From contig CAJOFW010000173.1 in NCBI GenBank assembly GCA_905234005.1, positions 1 to 6,014 of the forward strand: a DNA stretch of 6,014 bases, read 5' to 3'. The stretch comes from an uncultured Oscillospiraceae bacterium (GTDB taxonomy: Bacteria; Bacillota; Clostridia; Oscillospirales; Oscillospiraceae). The translations under genes were made by a program, and so were the position numbers. Positions 1 through 5,991 of the stretch are shown piece by piece (the stretch's first letter is position 1; each line of letters begins with the position of its first letter). The notes under the pieces are model-generated. The model had not been told where the DNA came from and made no database searches. It saw only the letters and a program-made list of their open reading frames with translations.

Positions 1-138
1 CAGCACCTGCAGGGTGAACGCCGACCAGGGCGTCGGGATGCGGATGTACGCCCCCACCGCCGTCAGCGCGCAGAACAGCGCCGACAGGATCAGCATCCTC
101 GTGGGAATGTGGCGTTTTGATGTGGTCGATGCGGTCAT
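1..138 (-). CDS. bioY: BioY, biotin ECF transporter substrate-binding membrane component (5' part only)
   Basis: Translating the minus strand from the ATG at 138-136 gives 46 open codons that run off the left edge. After a short basic N-terminus (TSKRH) comes a hydrophobic first helix (residues about 14-31, MLILSALFCALTAVGAY), then IRIPTPWSAFTLQ at residues 32-44. The ALTAVGAxIRIP...FTLQ pattern is characteristic of BioY, the integral-membrane S component that binds biotin for the ECF transporter. In the full family this is a protein of roughly 180-200 residues with six helices; only the first helix and loop are present here. A Shine-Dalgarno sequence (AAAGGAG on the minus strand, plus-strand 149-155) lies 10 bases before the ATG. 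The gene is divergent from birA, and a BirA-type operator overlaps its start codon, which independently supports the call. The energising components (EcfA/EcfT or BioM/BioN) are not in the window. Confidence 0.9.
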   Translation of the reverse strand, partial: MTASTTSKRHIPTRMLILSALFCALTAVGAYIRIPTPWSAFTLQVL

Positions 139-169
139 TGTAAACCATCTCCTTTGATTGGTTTACAAT
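137..169. promoter_or_regulatory. BirA operator 1 (biotin repressor site) at the bioY start
   Basis: Perfect 10-base inverted repeat: ATTGTAAACC at 137-146 and GGTTTACAAT at 160-169, with a 13-base spacer. The TTGTAAACC/GGTTTACAA half-sites are the known recognition motif of the biotin repressor BirA (E. coli bioO and relatives). The right arm overlaps the bioY -10 box. The left arm overlaps the bioY start codon, so the whole translation-start region lies inside the operator. BirA carrying biotinyl-AMP is expected to dimerise here and block bioY transcription. The match is seen directly; binding is inferred. Confidence 0.92.
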
Positions 170-195
170 ATACACGACCGGGGACGATTTGTCAA
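167..195 (-). promoter_or_regulatory. sigma-70/sigma-A promoter for bioY
   Basis: On the minus strand, TTGACA (plus 190-195) is followed after exactly 17 bases by TATATT (plus 167-172), a perfect -35 and a 5/6 -10 at the ideal spacing. Transcription would start near 159-160, giving a leader of only about 20 bases before the bioY ATG. The -10 overlaps the right arm of BirA operator 1 and the -35 overlaps the left arm of operator 2, so bound repressor should exclude RNA polymerase. Confidence 0.88.
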
Positions 196-219
196 CTTTT
201 TTGAATTGCTGGTTTACAA
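189..219. promoter_or_regulatory. Candidate BirA operator 2, upstream of birA
   Basis: The right half-site GGTTTACAA at 211-219 is identical to that of operator 1. The left half-site TTGTCAACT at 189-197 matches TTGTAAACC at 7 of 9 positions. The spacer is again 13 bases, as in operator 1. The imperfect left arm doubles as the -35 box of bioY (TGTCAA/TTGACA), which may explain its divergence. Its position over the candidate birA -35 box suggests autoregulation. This is inferred from the matching half-sites and identical spacing. Confidence 0.7.
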
Positions 220-241
220 TTTCCGCGCCGTGCGGTACACT
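213..241 (+). promoter_or_regulatory. Candidate promoter for birA
   Basis: TTTACA at 213-218 (5/6 to the -35 consensus) is followed after 17 bases by TACACT at 236-241 (4/6 to TATAAT). Transcription would start near 248, leaving a very short leader that includes the GGAGGGG ribosome site. A second possibility is the -10-like TACAAT at 215-220, which gives a longer leader but has no good -35 at normal spacing. In either case the promoter overlaps the right arm of BirA operator 2. Confidence 0.5.
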
Positions 242-260
242 GTCGTCGGAGGGGATCGCC

Positions 261-1232
261 ATGAAGGAAGAGATACTCGCGCTGCTCGCGGCGCAGCCGG
301 ACGAATACATCTCCGGCGAGGCCATGAGCGAACGGCTCGGCGTGAGCCGTGCCGCCGTGTGGAAGGCCATCGACACGCTCCGGCAGGAGGGCGTCGCCAT
401 TGACGCCGTGCCCCGGCGGGGCTACCGGCTGGCGTCCGTGCCCGACCGGCTCACGGCGGGCGTGATCGCGCCGCATCTTCGCCGCACGGACGGCGCATCG
501 CGGCTCATCTGCCTCGAATCCGTGGATTCAACGAACAACTACGCCAAGACGCTTGCGATGTCCGGCGGCGGCTTTCGGGACGGCACGGCCATCGTCGCCG
601 ACGGGCAGACCGGCGGACGGGGGCGGCTGGGCCGCTCGTTCCAGTCGCCGAAGGGGAAGGGGATCTACGTCTCGCTGCTGTACAAACCCGACGTCGCGCC
701 AATGCGGGCGGTGAACTACACGGCATACGCCGCCGTCGCCGTATGCGACGGCATCGAGGCCGCGACAGGCGTAAAGCCCGCGATCAAGTGGACGAACGAC
801 ATCATGCTCGGCGACAGGAAGCTCTGCGGCATCCTGACCGAGATGGCCGTGGAGGGCGAGACGGGTTCGATGCAGTACCTCGTCACGGGCATCGGCGTGA
901 ACGTGAACCACGGGCCGCCCATCGCGACGAGCCTTGCCATGGCGCTGGGACGGCCCGTGGATCGCGGGCGGCTCTGCGCCGCGATCATCGACGCGCTCGA
1001 CGCGATCTACGAGACCTGGCTCCACGGCGGCGGCGACGTGTGGCGGCGCTATCGCGACAACTGCGTGACGCTCGGCAGACCCGTCCTCATTCTGCGCGGC
1101 GACAGACGGGAGGAGGCGTTCGCCGAGGAGCTGAGCGCCGATTTCGGCCTCATCGTCCGCCACCCGGACGGCAGAAGAGAGACGGTCACCACCGGCGAGG
1201 TCTCCATCCGCCCCGCCAACGGCGTGGGGTGA
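261..1232 (+). CDS. birA: BirA, bifunctional biotin-[acetyl-CoA carboxylase] ligase and biotin operon repressor
   Basis: This 323-residue protein activates biotin to biotinyl-5'-AMP and transfers it to the lysine of biotin carrier proteins. It also represses biotin genes. The N-terminal winged helix-turn-helix is visible (residues about 16-40, SGEAMSERLGVSRAAVWKAI, then the wing VPRRGYRL at 50-57), which makes it a class II, DNA-binding ligase. The catalytic domain follows: ESVDSTNNYA (86-95), the biotin/AMP loop GRGRLGR (119-125), KWTND (176-180), the expected ligase lysine K187 in DRKLCGIL, and GIGVNVN (210-216). A small C-terminal SH3-like domain covers about 270-318. Length is normal for the family. 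An upstream in-frame TTG at 189 would extend the frame, but the ATG at 261 has GGAGGGG six bases before it and gives the expected N-terminus. It is divergent from bioY, with BirA operators between them, and ends just before a hairpin terminator. Confidence 0.96.
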   Translation: MKEEILALLAAQPDEYISGEAMSERLGVSRAAVWKAIDTLRQEGVAIDAVPRRGYRLASVPDRLTAGVIAPHLRRTDGASRLICLESVDSTNNYAKTLAMSGGGFRDGTAIVADGQTGGRGRLGRSFQSPKGKGIYVSLLYKPDVAPMRAVNYTAYAAVAVCDGIEAATGVKPAIKWTNDIMLGDRKLCGILTEMAVEGETGSMQYLVTGIGVNVNHGPPIATSLAMALGRPVDRGRLCAAIIDALDAIYETWLHGGGDVWRRYRDNCVTLGRPVLILRGDRREEAFAEELSADFGLIVRHPDGRRETVTTGEVSIRPANGVG

Positions 1233-1241
1233 AGCGAAGAA

Positions 1242-1290
1242 AGCCCCCGTCACCGGCAAATTGCGCCGGGGACGGGGGCTGATATTTTAT
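1242..1290. terminator. Rho-independent terminator after birA, probably bidirectional
   Basis: AGCCCCCGTC (1242-1251) pairs perfectly with GACGGGGGCT (1271-1280). One mismatch further in, CCGGC (1253-1257) pairs with GCCGG (1265-1269) around a 7-base loop. On the plus strand the stem is followed by GATATTTTAT, a modest U-run ending birA transcripts. On the minus strand it is followed by TTTCTT, so it can also end the convergent SLH-protein transcript. Confidence 0.85.
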
Positions 1291-1393
1291 GTCATACTGT
1301 TCTCAAATGAAAAGCTCCGTTTCGTTACCGGGCGCAAAGCCTTGGAATTGCTGCCTTTTCGAGCGAATATAAAGTTCTTTTTGATACTTTTTG
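1283..1393. other. AT-rich segment that forms the 3' end of the SLH gene
   Basis: By hand count this stretch has 42 G/C in 111 bases (38%), in sharp contrast to the GC-rich coding DNA on both sides. On the minus strand it supplies the last 22 residues of the SLH protein (QKVSKRTLYSL... ending at the TAA at 1325-1327), and these do not resemble the SLH motif they interrupt. All three minus-strand frames stay open well into it, with stops at 1325, 1303 and 1287. It could be a small intergenic repeat or the footprint of a rearrangement that joined foreign or intergenic DNA to a truncated gene. No clear terminal inverted repeats or second copy are visible in this window. Confidence 0.5.
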
Positions 1394-3429
1394 GGCCGAC
1401 GCGATGGCGGCGTAGCCCGCGTCGGGGCCGGTGAACGCGTCCGACCATATGCCGGTCAGCTCCGCCGCGGCGGCGTACCGGGAGGCGGACAGGATCATGT
1501 GGGTGAAGACCTCGCGTGTGATCGCGGCGTCCGGCATCCAGTCGTCCGCGCCGATGAAGCCGTACCAGGCGGCCTCGTTTCCGATCGTCCCGTCGTCCCA
1601 GTCCGTGACGTCCATGCCGGCGGAAGCGAGCAGAAGCGCCGCCGCGTCACGCATGGTTACAACGCTGTCCGGCTCGAAGCGGCCGCCGGCGAAGCCGACG
1701 CCCGCCGCGCCGAGGGCTTCCGCCGCCGCACGGCACGGCGCCCCGTCGAGATCGTCGTAGGTGTACGGCCCGGTCGTGCCGCGGCCATCCGCCGCGACGG
1801 GCTTGCCCGTCAGGGCGTCCACGCCGGCGACGTCGTCCGCATAACCGTAGTAATACGCAAGACGCAGGCTCTCGAGGAACGTATAGCCCCAGTGTACAGC
1901 ACCGGGTCGTCGTAGTCGATGGCCTCGGGCCACGCGACGTAGCCGAGCGTCACATCGAGAGCGCCCGTGTACGCCGCCAGCGCCGCCGCCGTATCGACCG
2001 GCTTCGCGGACGGGCCGAAGACGACGTCCTCGTCCCAGGTATAATGATAGGTATCGACCGCGCCGGTTGCCGGGTTTGTGGCGACATACAGCGTGTTGGC
2101 GGGGTAGAAGTACCCGTCGTGTACGCGGGCGTAGGTCACGCCGCCGTCGTCCCCGTTATAGCCGCTCAGCGTACACACGGCGCTTTCATGGAGCATTTCC
2201 GGCGCGCAGGCGGTCAGAAAGCTCTCCGCGACGGCTGCGTCCGCCGTCTCGCCCCAGAGCGGGTAGCTCGTGGAGACGGACTGCAACGCCCCGGTTTTCG
2301 CGTCCACGGTGATGTACTTGTAAACGATCAGCTTGCTGCTCCACGCCGCGTAATCGTCGTATGTGGCCCGGGAGAAGCCGAAGAGACGATCCGGCGTCAT
2401 CTCACACGCATAGCGCAGCGAGGCCGTGATGACCCCGTCGGCGTCCATCGTATACGAGCAGCGGTTCAGCTCGAAATCCGCAAGCCCCAGCGACGGCACG
2501 GCGCGGAGGGAGTCGTCCAGCGCCTGCTGCGGCATCGCGTCGGCGTAGTTCGCGATGGAGGCAAGCTCCACCTCGGTCAGGCTGCGTCCGGCGGCGGCGC
2601 CCGCGTCCATCTCCATGGCGGCGGCCTCGGCCACCGGCGCGCCGTTCATGCCGTAGCCGTACCCGGAGCCGAACGACGCGTACAGCGCGTCCATATCCAC
2701 AAGCTCGCCGGTAACCGCGTCCACGACCATGTTCGCCGGGACGGGGACGTACCGGAGTGTCGCCCCGCCGTCGCCGTCCGGGACGTAGTACAGCTCGAGC
2801 CGGACGGAATCGGCCAGAAGCCCCGCCGCGTCGAGGGAGCCGGTCGAGGCGTTCGCCGACGGCGTATCGCCGAGGTAGCCCGCGTAGCTGTCGCTGCGGC
2901 TGTAGGACTGCAGGCCGTTTTCGTCGATGGCGAGTGTAAACGTGATCGGGGTTTCCAGCCCGTTTTTGAGGATTTTTCCGGCAAACCGCCGGACGCCGTC
3001 CGCCTCCAGCGTGACGGACGCGCTGTCGATCCGCCCGGACTCGTCCGCCGCCGTCAGCCGCGTAAGCCAGCTCTCCGCCTGCGTGCGCGCCTCGTCCTCG
3101 CCGACGGCGGGGAAGGCCGCGTCGTAGCCGTAGAACATATCGCCGCCGTCGGAGAGGAAATAGCGGTAGACATGGGCGATCGTCCCGTCCGCCTTGCAGT
3201 TGACCGACAGCTCCCGCCGACCGTCCGACCAGCTCAGATACCACGAGGGCCACGGGCCGTCGTTGTAGCTCGAGTAGAAATCCGTGTAGTCATCGTCCAC
3301 ATCGAGCGTCTCCTTGACCGTCAGCGTGAGGTCGGCGAGATACTCGTCCATCGGCGATTCCGCGAGCGCCGGTACGGCGGACGCCGCGAGAATACACAAG
3401 ATGATTGCCAGAGACAGAAAACGCTTCAT
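1325..3429 (-). pseudogene. Secreted PepSY/YcdB-like repeat protein with C-terminal SLH motifs, frameshifted and 3'-truncated
   Basis: Reading starts at the ATG at 3429-3427, which encodes a clear signal peptide (MKRFLSLAIILCILAASAVPALA, split here by meaning as basic start, hydrophobic core and ALA|ES cleavage after residue 23). The first frame runs 539 codons to 1810. Its body contains PepSY/YcdB-type pieces such as VDAVTGELVDM (236-246), TVDAKTGAL (374-382) and NPATGAVDTYHY (452-463), as in exported clostridial proteins with YcdB/YcdC repeats. After Y512 (1894-1896) the first frame becomes unrelated sequence, while the -1 frame continues sensibly with GYTFLESLRLAYYYGYADDV, then SLH-like units at about 1765-1625 (DDLDG...GRFEPDSVVTMRDAAALLL), about 1579-1466 (ITREVFTHMIL), and a third that stops at about 1394. 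One extra G in the GGGG run (plus 1887-1890) would restore a protein of about 700 residues. SLH motifs normally anchor proteins to cell-wall polymers. The ribosome site is weak (AAGGG, far from ATG) and I see no clear promoter. Role unknown; a sequencing error is possible. Confidence 0.72.
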
Positions 3430-3501
3430 GGCCTGATACCATCCCTTCGTTTGGTTTCACTCAATAAGACGCGGGCAGCGCCGGAATAGTTCCCGCGCAA
3501 G

Positions 3502-3535
3502 AAAAAACTCTCCCGCAGGCGAAGCTGCGGGAGAG
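3502..3535 (-). terminator. Rho-independent terminator of the small lipoprotein gene
   Basis: CTCTCCCGCAG (3508-3518) and CTGCGGGAGAG (3525-3535) form a perfect 11-bp stem with a 6-base loop. On the minus strand it is followed directly by six T residues (plus 3502-3507) and then CTT. It lies 18 bases beyond the lipoprotein stop codon and separates that gene from the SLH gene downstream. Confidence 0.93.
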
Positions 3536-3552
3536 GGCGGGGATTATGCAGA

Positions 3553-3768
3553 TTACGACGCCTCGCCGGAAGCGGCCGGGGCGGCCTCGTCGGAGGCGGC
3601 GGCGGGAGCGGCCTCGCCGGAGGCGGCAGGCTCTTCGTCAGCGGGCGCGGCGGCCTCTGTGCCGAGATACGCGGCGGCGTCGTCGTCGATGGAGCGGTGG
3701 GAAGTGTCGCAGGCGCAGAGGGCAAGCACCATCAGCGCGGCAAGAAGAATCGCGATGAGTTTTCTCAT
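3553..3768 (-). CDS. Small lipoprotein with Ala/Glu/Pro-rich tail, function unknown
   Basis: A 71-residue protein. Residues 1-20 are a lipoprotein signal: MRKL, a hydrophobic core, then LALCAC. The lipobox LCAC makes C20 the likely lipidated cysteine, so the mature part is about 51 residues held on the outer face of the membrane. After a short polar stretch (DTSHRSIDDDAAAYLGTE, residues 21-38) the rest is a low-complexity, acidic, Ala/Pro-rich tail with three AAS(G/D)EA units (to residue 71). No catalytic or binding motif is recognisable; the tail could be a flexible spacer. The frame is open further upstream to an ATG at 3822, but the promoter -10 lies inside that extension and the ribosome site (GAGGAGG, plus 3781-3787) sits just before the ATG at 3768-3766, though about 12 bases away, which is long. 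It has its own promoter and terminator, so it looks monocistronic. Confidence 0.8.
   Translation of the reverse strand: MRKLIAILLAALMVLALCACDTSHRSIDDDAAAYLGTEAAAPADEEPAASGEAAPAAASDEAAPAASGEAS
3560..3627 (-). repeat. Imperfect tandem 17-mers coding the Ala/Glu tail of the lipoprotein
   Basis: Three near-identical 17-base units (plus strand GCCTCGYCGGARGCGGC) start at 3560, 3584 and 3611, spaced 24 and 27 bases apart, both multiples of three. Copies differ from one another at no more than two positions. Each encodes AAS(G/D)EA on the minus strand. The in-frame spacing suggests expansion by slippage or unequal exchange, and copy number may vary between strains. Confidence 0.75.
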
Positions 3769-3812
3769 GGGATCGGAATACCTCCTCGATTGTGAATGAT
3801 TGGTTATGGTAT

Positions 3813-3841
3813 ATTGTATCAAATCTTCGTTAATGTGTCAA
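3813..3841 (-). promoter_or_regulatory. sigma-70/sigma-A promoter for the small lipoprotein
   Basis: On the minus strand, TTGACA (plus 3836-3841) and TACAAT (plus 3813-3818) are separated by 17 bases: a perfect -35, a 5/6 -10 and ideal spacing. Transcription should begin near 3806, giving a leader of about 38 bases containing GAGGAGG. No operator-like inverted repeat is visible around it. The strength of this promoter suggests the lipoprotein is well expressed. Confidence 0.85.
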
Positions 3842-3883
3842 CGAGAACGACAAAAATCCGCCGAAAAAAGCGCGGAATCTCAA

Positions 3884-3917
3884 AGCCGCCCTCCCGTTTA
3901 AGGACGGGAGGGCGGCT
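3884..3917 (-). terminator. Hairpin terminator after the flavoenzyme gene
   Basis: AGCCGCCCTCCCGT (3884-3897) pairs with ACGGGAGGGCGGCT (3904-3917) in a perfect 14-bp stem with loop TTAAGG. It lies about 45 bases beyond the stop codon of the oxidoreductase. On the minus strand the stem is followed by TTTGAGATT, a weak U-tract, so termination may be incomplete or assisted. The remainder of the interval between the two genes (3842-3961) shows nothing else recognisable. Confidence 0.7.
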
Positions 3918-3961
3918 GAGGCGTTTCCAAAGGCGGTTAAAGGCCCATAAAGAGCGGCCGG

Positions 3962-5944
3962 TCAGATCTGGGCGGCGGCGTCGTAGGCGGTGCGGTTGGC
4001 GTTGCGGACGTTCGAGGCCTTCAGGCAGTCGCCGATCTTGAAGAACTTCGGCGCGCAGAAGCGGAACGACTCGGCCTGCGCCTCCAGCGCCTTGCGGCCG
4101 GACGCGAACACGACGGTATCGGCCTCGAGCAGAACCTCCTCGCCGGTGGCGGGATCCTTGTAGCCGACGTGGGTCGGGGTGATGCGGGTGACCGGGCTGG
4201 ACAGGTGCAGCTCGCAGTACTTGGGCACGCGGTCATACAGCGCCAGCTCCTGGGCGTAGGCGCTGGTCGCGGCGATGCGATCCATCATCTCGATGACGGC
4301 GACGTCCTTGCCGCACTCCATCGCGAGATACAGCGCGGCCTCGCAGCCGACCTCGCCGCCGCCGATGACGACGACCTTCTGGCCGATCTTGTCCGCGTTG
4401 CCGAACGTGTCGACGGCGCAGATGACACGCGGGTCGTCGTGGCCCTCGATGGGCAGGATGATGTTCGAGGAGCCGAGAGCCGCCATCACGACGTCGTAGT
4501 GCTCGGCCTCGATCATCTCAGGCGTGGCCTCCACGCCGAGGCGGACGTCCACACCGAGCTTATCCATCATGCCGATGCGGTAGTTCATGTAGTCGTTCAG
4601 GCTGTATTTGAAGGAGGCGTACTTGGCGAAGTTGATCGTGCCGCCGAGCTTTGTGTCCTTTTCGTACAGCGTGACCTTGTGGCCGCGCTCGGCGCAGAAC
4701 TGGGCCGCCGCCATGCCGCCGGGGCCGCCGCCGATGACGGCGACACGCTTGGGCGTAGAGTTTTTCGTCTCGAACTGATCGAGTATGTACTCGCGGCCGA
4801 CGGTCGGGTTGCCGGAGCAGGCGAACTCCTCCTCCATGTCGTAGGAGAGGCAGACGAAGCACTTGAGGCAGGGGATGATCTCATCCTCACGGCCCTCGGC
4901 GGCCTTGTTGACGCACTGGGCGTCGACGATCGTGCCGCGGGCCATGGCGACGAGGTCGGCGCCGCCGGTGGAGAGAACCTCCTCGATCAGCTCGGGACGC
5001 TGGAACGCGCCGATCGTGAGGACGGGCTTCGAGAAGCCGGATTCCTTGACCTGACGGGCGAAGTCCTTGTTGACGCCGGCGGGATAGAACTCGACCGGGT
5101 GCATACGGGTCTGGGTCACGTCGTCCATGACGGTGCCGCAGGAGACATGGGCGATGTCGATGTCGTCCTCCACACGCTTGAGGAAGTCGACGCAGTCCGC
5201 GACCGTGCCGCCGCCCTCGGTCAGCTCGTCGCCGGAGACGCGAACCTCGATGGGCACACGCGGCCCGACCGCGTCACGGACGGCCTTCACGAGCATCATC
5301 GGGAAACGGGCGCGGTTTTCGGGGGAGCCGCCGAACTCGTCGGTGCGCTGATTGGACAGCGGGCTGAGGAACTGGGCGGGGAAGGTGCCGTGGCCGAGGT
5401 GCATGAGGATGCCGTCAAAGCCGACGCGGACGGCGTTCTTCGCGGCCTCGGCGTAGTCGGCGCACATGCGCTCCATGGCGGCCTTGTCGAGCATGGGACA
5501 CCACTCGCCGGTCTCCTCGTCGGTCTCGCCGTTGACGGACCAGCAGACGACCTTGCCGTCCTCCAGCTCCTCGTGGCGGACGAAGCAGAGAAGCTCGAGA
5601 CTGATGCGGGCGTCGAAGAAGTGGACGGCGCTCGTCAGACGCGCCCACATGTGGTGGTGCTGCATCTGGAAGATGTCCGGGTCGTTGTGGAAGCCGCTGT
5701 CGTCGTGGGCGATGCCCCAGCGGTCCATGTTCTGGCAGGAGAAGGAGATGTTCGCCGCGCCGCCGCGGGCCTTCTCACGGTAGTGGGCGATGACCGCCTC
5801 GCTGGGGTAGGGCAGGCCGCTCGGAGACAGCAGATGCACGCCGGTCGGGGCGGTCCAGATGCGGTTTTTGTAGATGATGCCGGGCCAGCGGCCGCGGGCG
5901 CCGATGGTGATGGGGCTGAACATTGTGGGGTACTTTCTTTCCAT
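3962..5944 (-). CDS. FMN/[4Fe-4S]/FAD NADH:flavin oxidoreductase (2,4-dienoyl-CoA reductase / BaiCD-BaiH family)
   Basis: A 660-residue enzyme of the Old Yellow Enzyme-like family that reduces activated C=C bonds (enoates, dienoyl-CoAs, bile-acid or steroid enones). Substrate cannot be told from sequence. Residues about 8-345 form the FMN TIM barrel: KNRIWTAPTG (26-35), FDGILMHLGHGTF (176-188), QFLSPLSNQRTDEFGGSPENR (191-211, motif core RTDEFGG) and the phosphate-site stretch GADLVAMARG (328-337). The iron-sulfur cysteines are C359, C362, C365 and C376 (CX2CX2CX10C, nearer to trimethylamine dehydrogenase spacing than to E. coli FadH). The FAD domain begins at VAVIGGGPGG (401-410) and ends at KIGDC (636-640). 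An inserted nucleotide-binding fold has VVVIGGGEVGCE (524-535), with E552 at the end of its second strand favouring NADH. Length is typical. The usual active-site Tyr is T187 and the QLxHxGR motif is degraded. The ATG at 5944 has GAGG about 5 bases upstream; M8 is an alternative start. It stands alone and is probably cytoplasmic. Confidence 0.92.
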   Translation of the reverse strand: MERKYPTMFSPITIGARGRWPGIIYKNRIWTAPTGVHLLSPSGLPYPSEAVIAHYREKARGGAANISFSCQNMDRWGIAHDDSGFHNDPDIFQMQHHHMWARLTSAVHFFDARISLELLCFVRHEELEDGKVVCWSVNGETDEETGEWCPMLDKAAMERMCADYAEAAKNAVRVGFDGILMHLGHGTFPAQFLSPLSNQRTDEFGGSPENRARFPMMLVKAVRDAVGPRVPIEVRVSGDELTEGGGTVADCVDFLKRVEDDIDIAHVSCGTVMDDVTQTRMHPVEFYPAGVNKDFARQVKESGFSKPVLTIGAFQRPELIEEVLSTGGADLVAMARGTIVDAQCVNKAAEGREDEIIPCLKCFVCLSYDMEEEFACSGNPTVGREYILDQFETKNSTPKRVAVIGGGPGGMAAAQFCAERGHKVTLYEKDTKLGGTINFAKYASFKYSLNDYMNYRIGMMDKLGVDVRLGVEATPEMIEAEHYDVVMAALGSSNIILPIEGHDDPRVICAVDTFGNADKIGQKVVVIGGGEVGCEAALYLAMECGKDVAVIEMMDRIAATSAYAQELALYDRVPKYCELHLSSPVTRITPTHVGYKDPATGEEVLLEADTVVFASGRKALEAQAESFRFCAPKFFKIGDCLKASNVRNANRTAYDAAAQI

Positions 5945-5961
5945 AATTCCTCAAACTCCTG

Positions 5962-5991
5962 TATATAGTTTTCTTGTTCCGAACACAACAA
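5962..5991 (-). promoter_or_regulatory. Candidate promoter for the flavoenzyme gene, with a small palindrome in its spacer
   Basis: On the minus strand, TATATA (plus 5962-5967) is a plausible -10. An 18-base spacer separates it from TTGTTG (plus 5986-5991), which matches only the TTG of the -35 consensus. The spacer contains TGTTC-C-GAACA (5975-5985), a short inverted repeat that could be a regulator site. A weak -35 with a palindrome next to it is compatible with activated or repressed expression, but this is a guess from position alone. The segment is AT-rich compared with the coding DNA. Confidence 0.45.

Noticed and set aside
138..168. The inverted repeat before bioY as an RNA hairpin or riboswitch
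   Set aside because: The predicted transcript starts near 160, so the right arm would be mostly absent from the RNA. The sequence matches the BirA DNA operator exactly.
189..260. N-terminal extension of BirA starting at TTG 189
   Set aside because: It overlaps the operator and promoter elements, lacks a ribosome site and does not look like BirA. The ATG at 261 has GGAGGGG and the expected N-terminus.
2044..3489. A 481-codon open frame on the plus strand opposite the SLH protein gene
   Set aside because: Arg/Val/Gly-rich translation without motifs. The minus strand has a signal peptide and PepSY/YcdB and SLH features, so this is a shadow.
3769..3822. Longer start for the small lipoprotein at ATG 3822
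   Set aside because: It would place the -10 box and the GAGGAGG ribosome site inside the gene and hide the lipoprotein signal behind a polar extension.
3962..5944. Assignment of the flavoenzyme as bilirubin reductase (BilR), BaiCD or a steroid reductase
   Set aside because: Only the family architecture can be seen. The active-site segment is LGHGTF, and no bile-acid, steroid or bilirubin genes are adjacent, so a specific name is not justified.
4169..5968. A 599-codon open frame on the plus strand opposite the flavoenzyme
   Set aside because: It is the antisense of a clearly recognisable oxidoreductase. GC-rich codon use removes stops on the opposite strand, and the translation is Val/Asp/Ala/Gly-rich with no family motifs.
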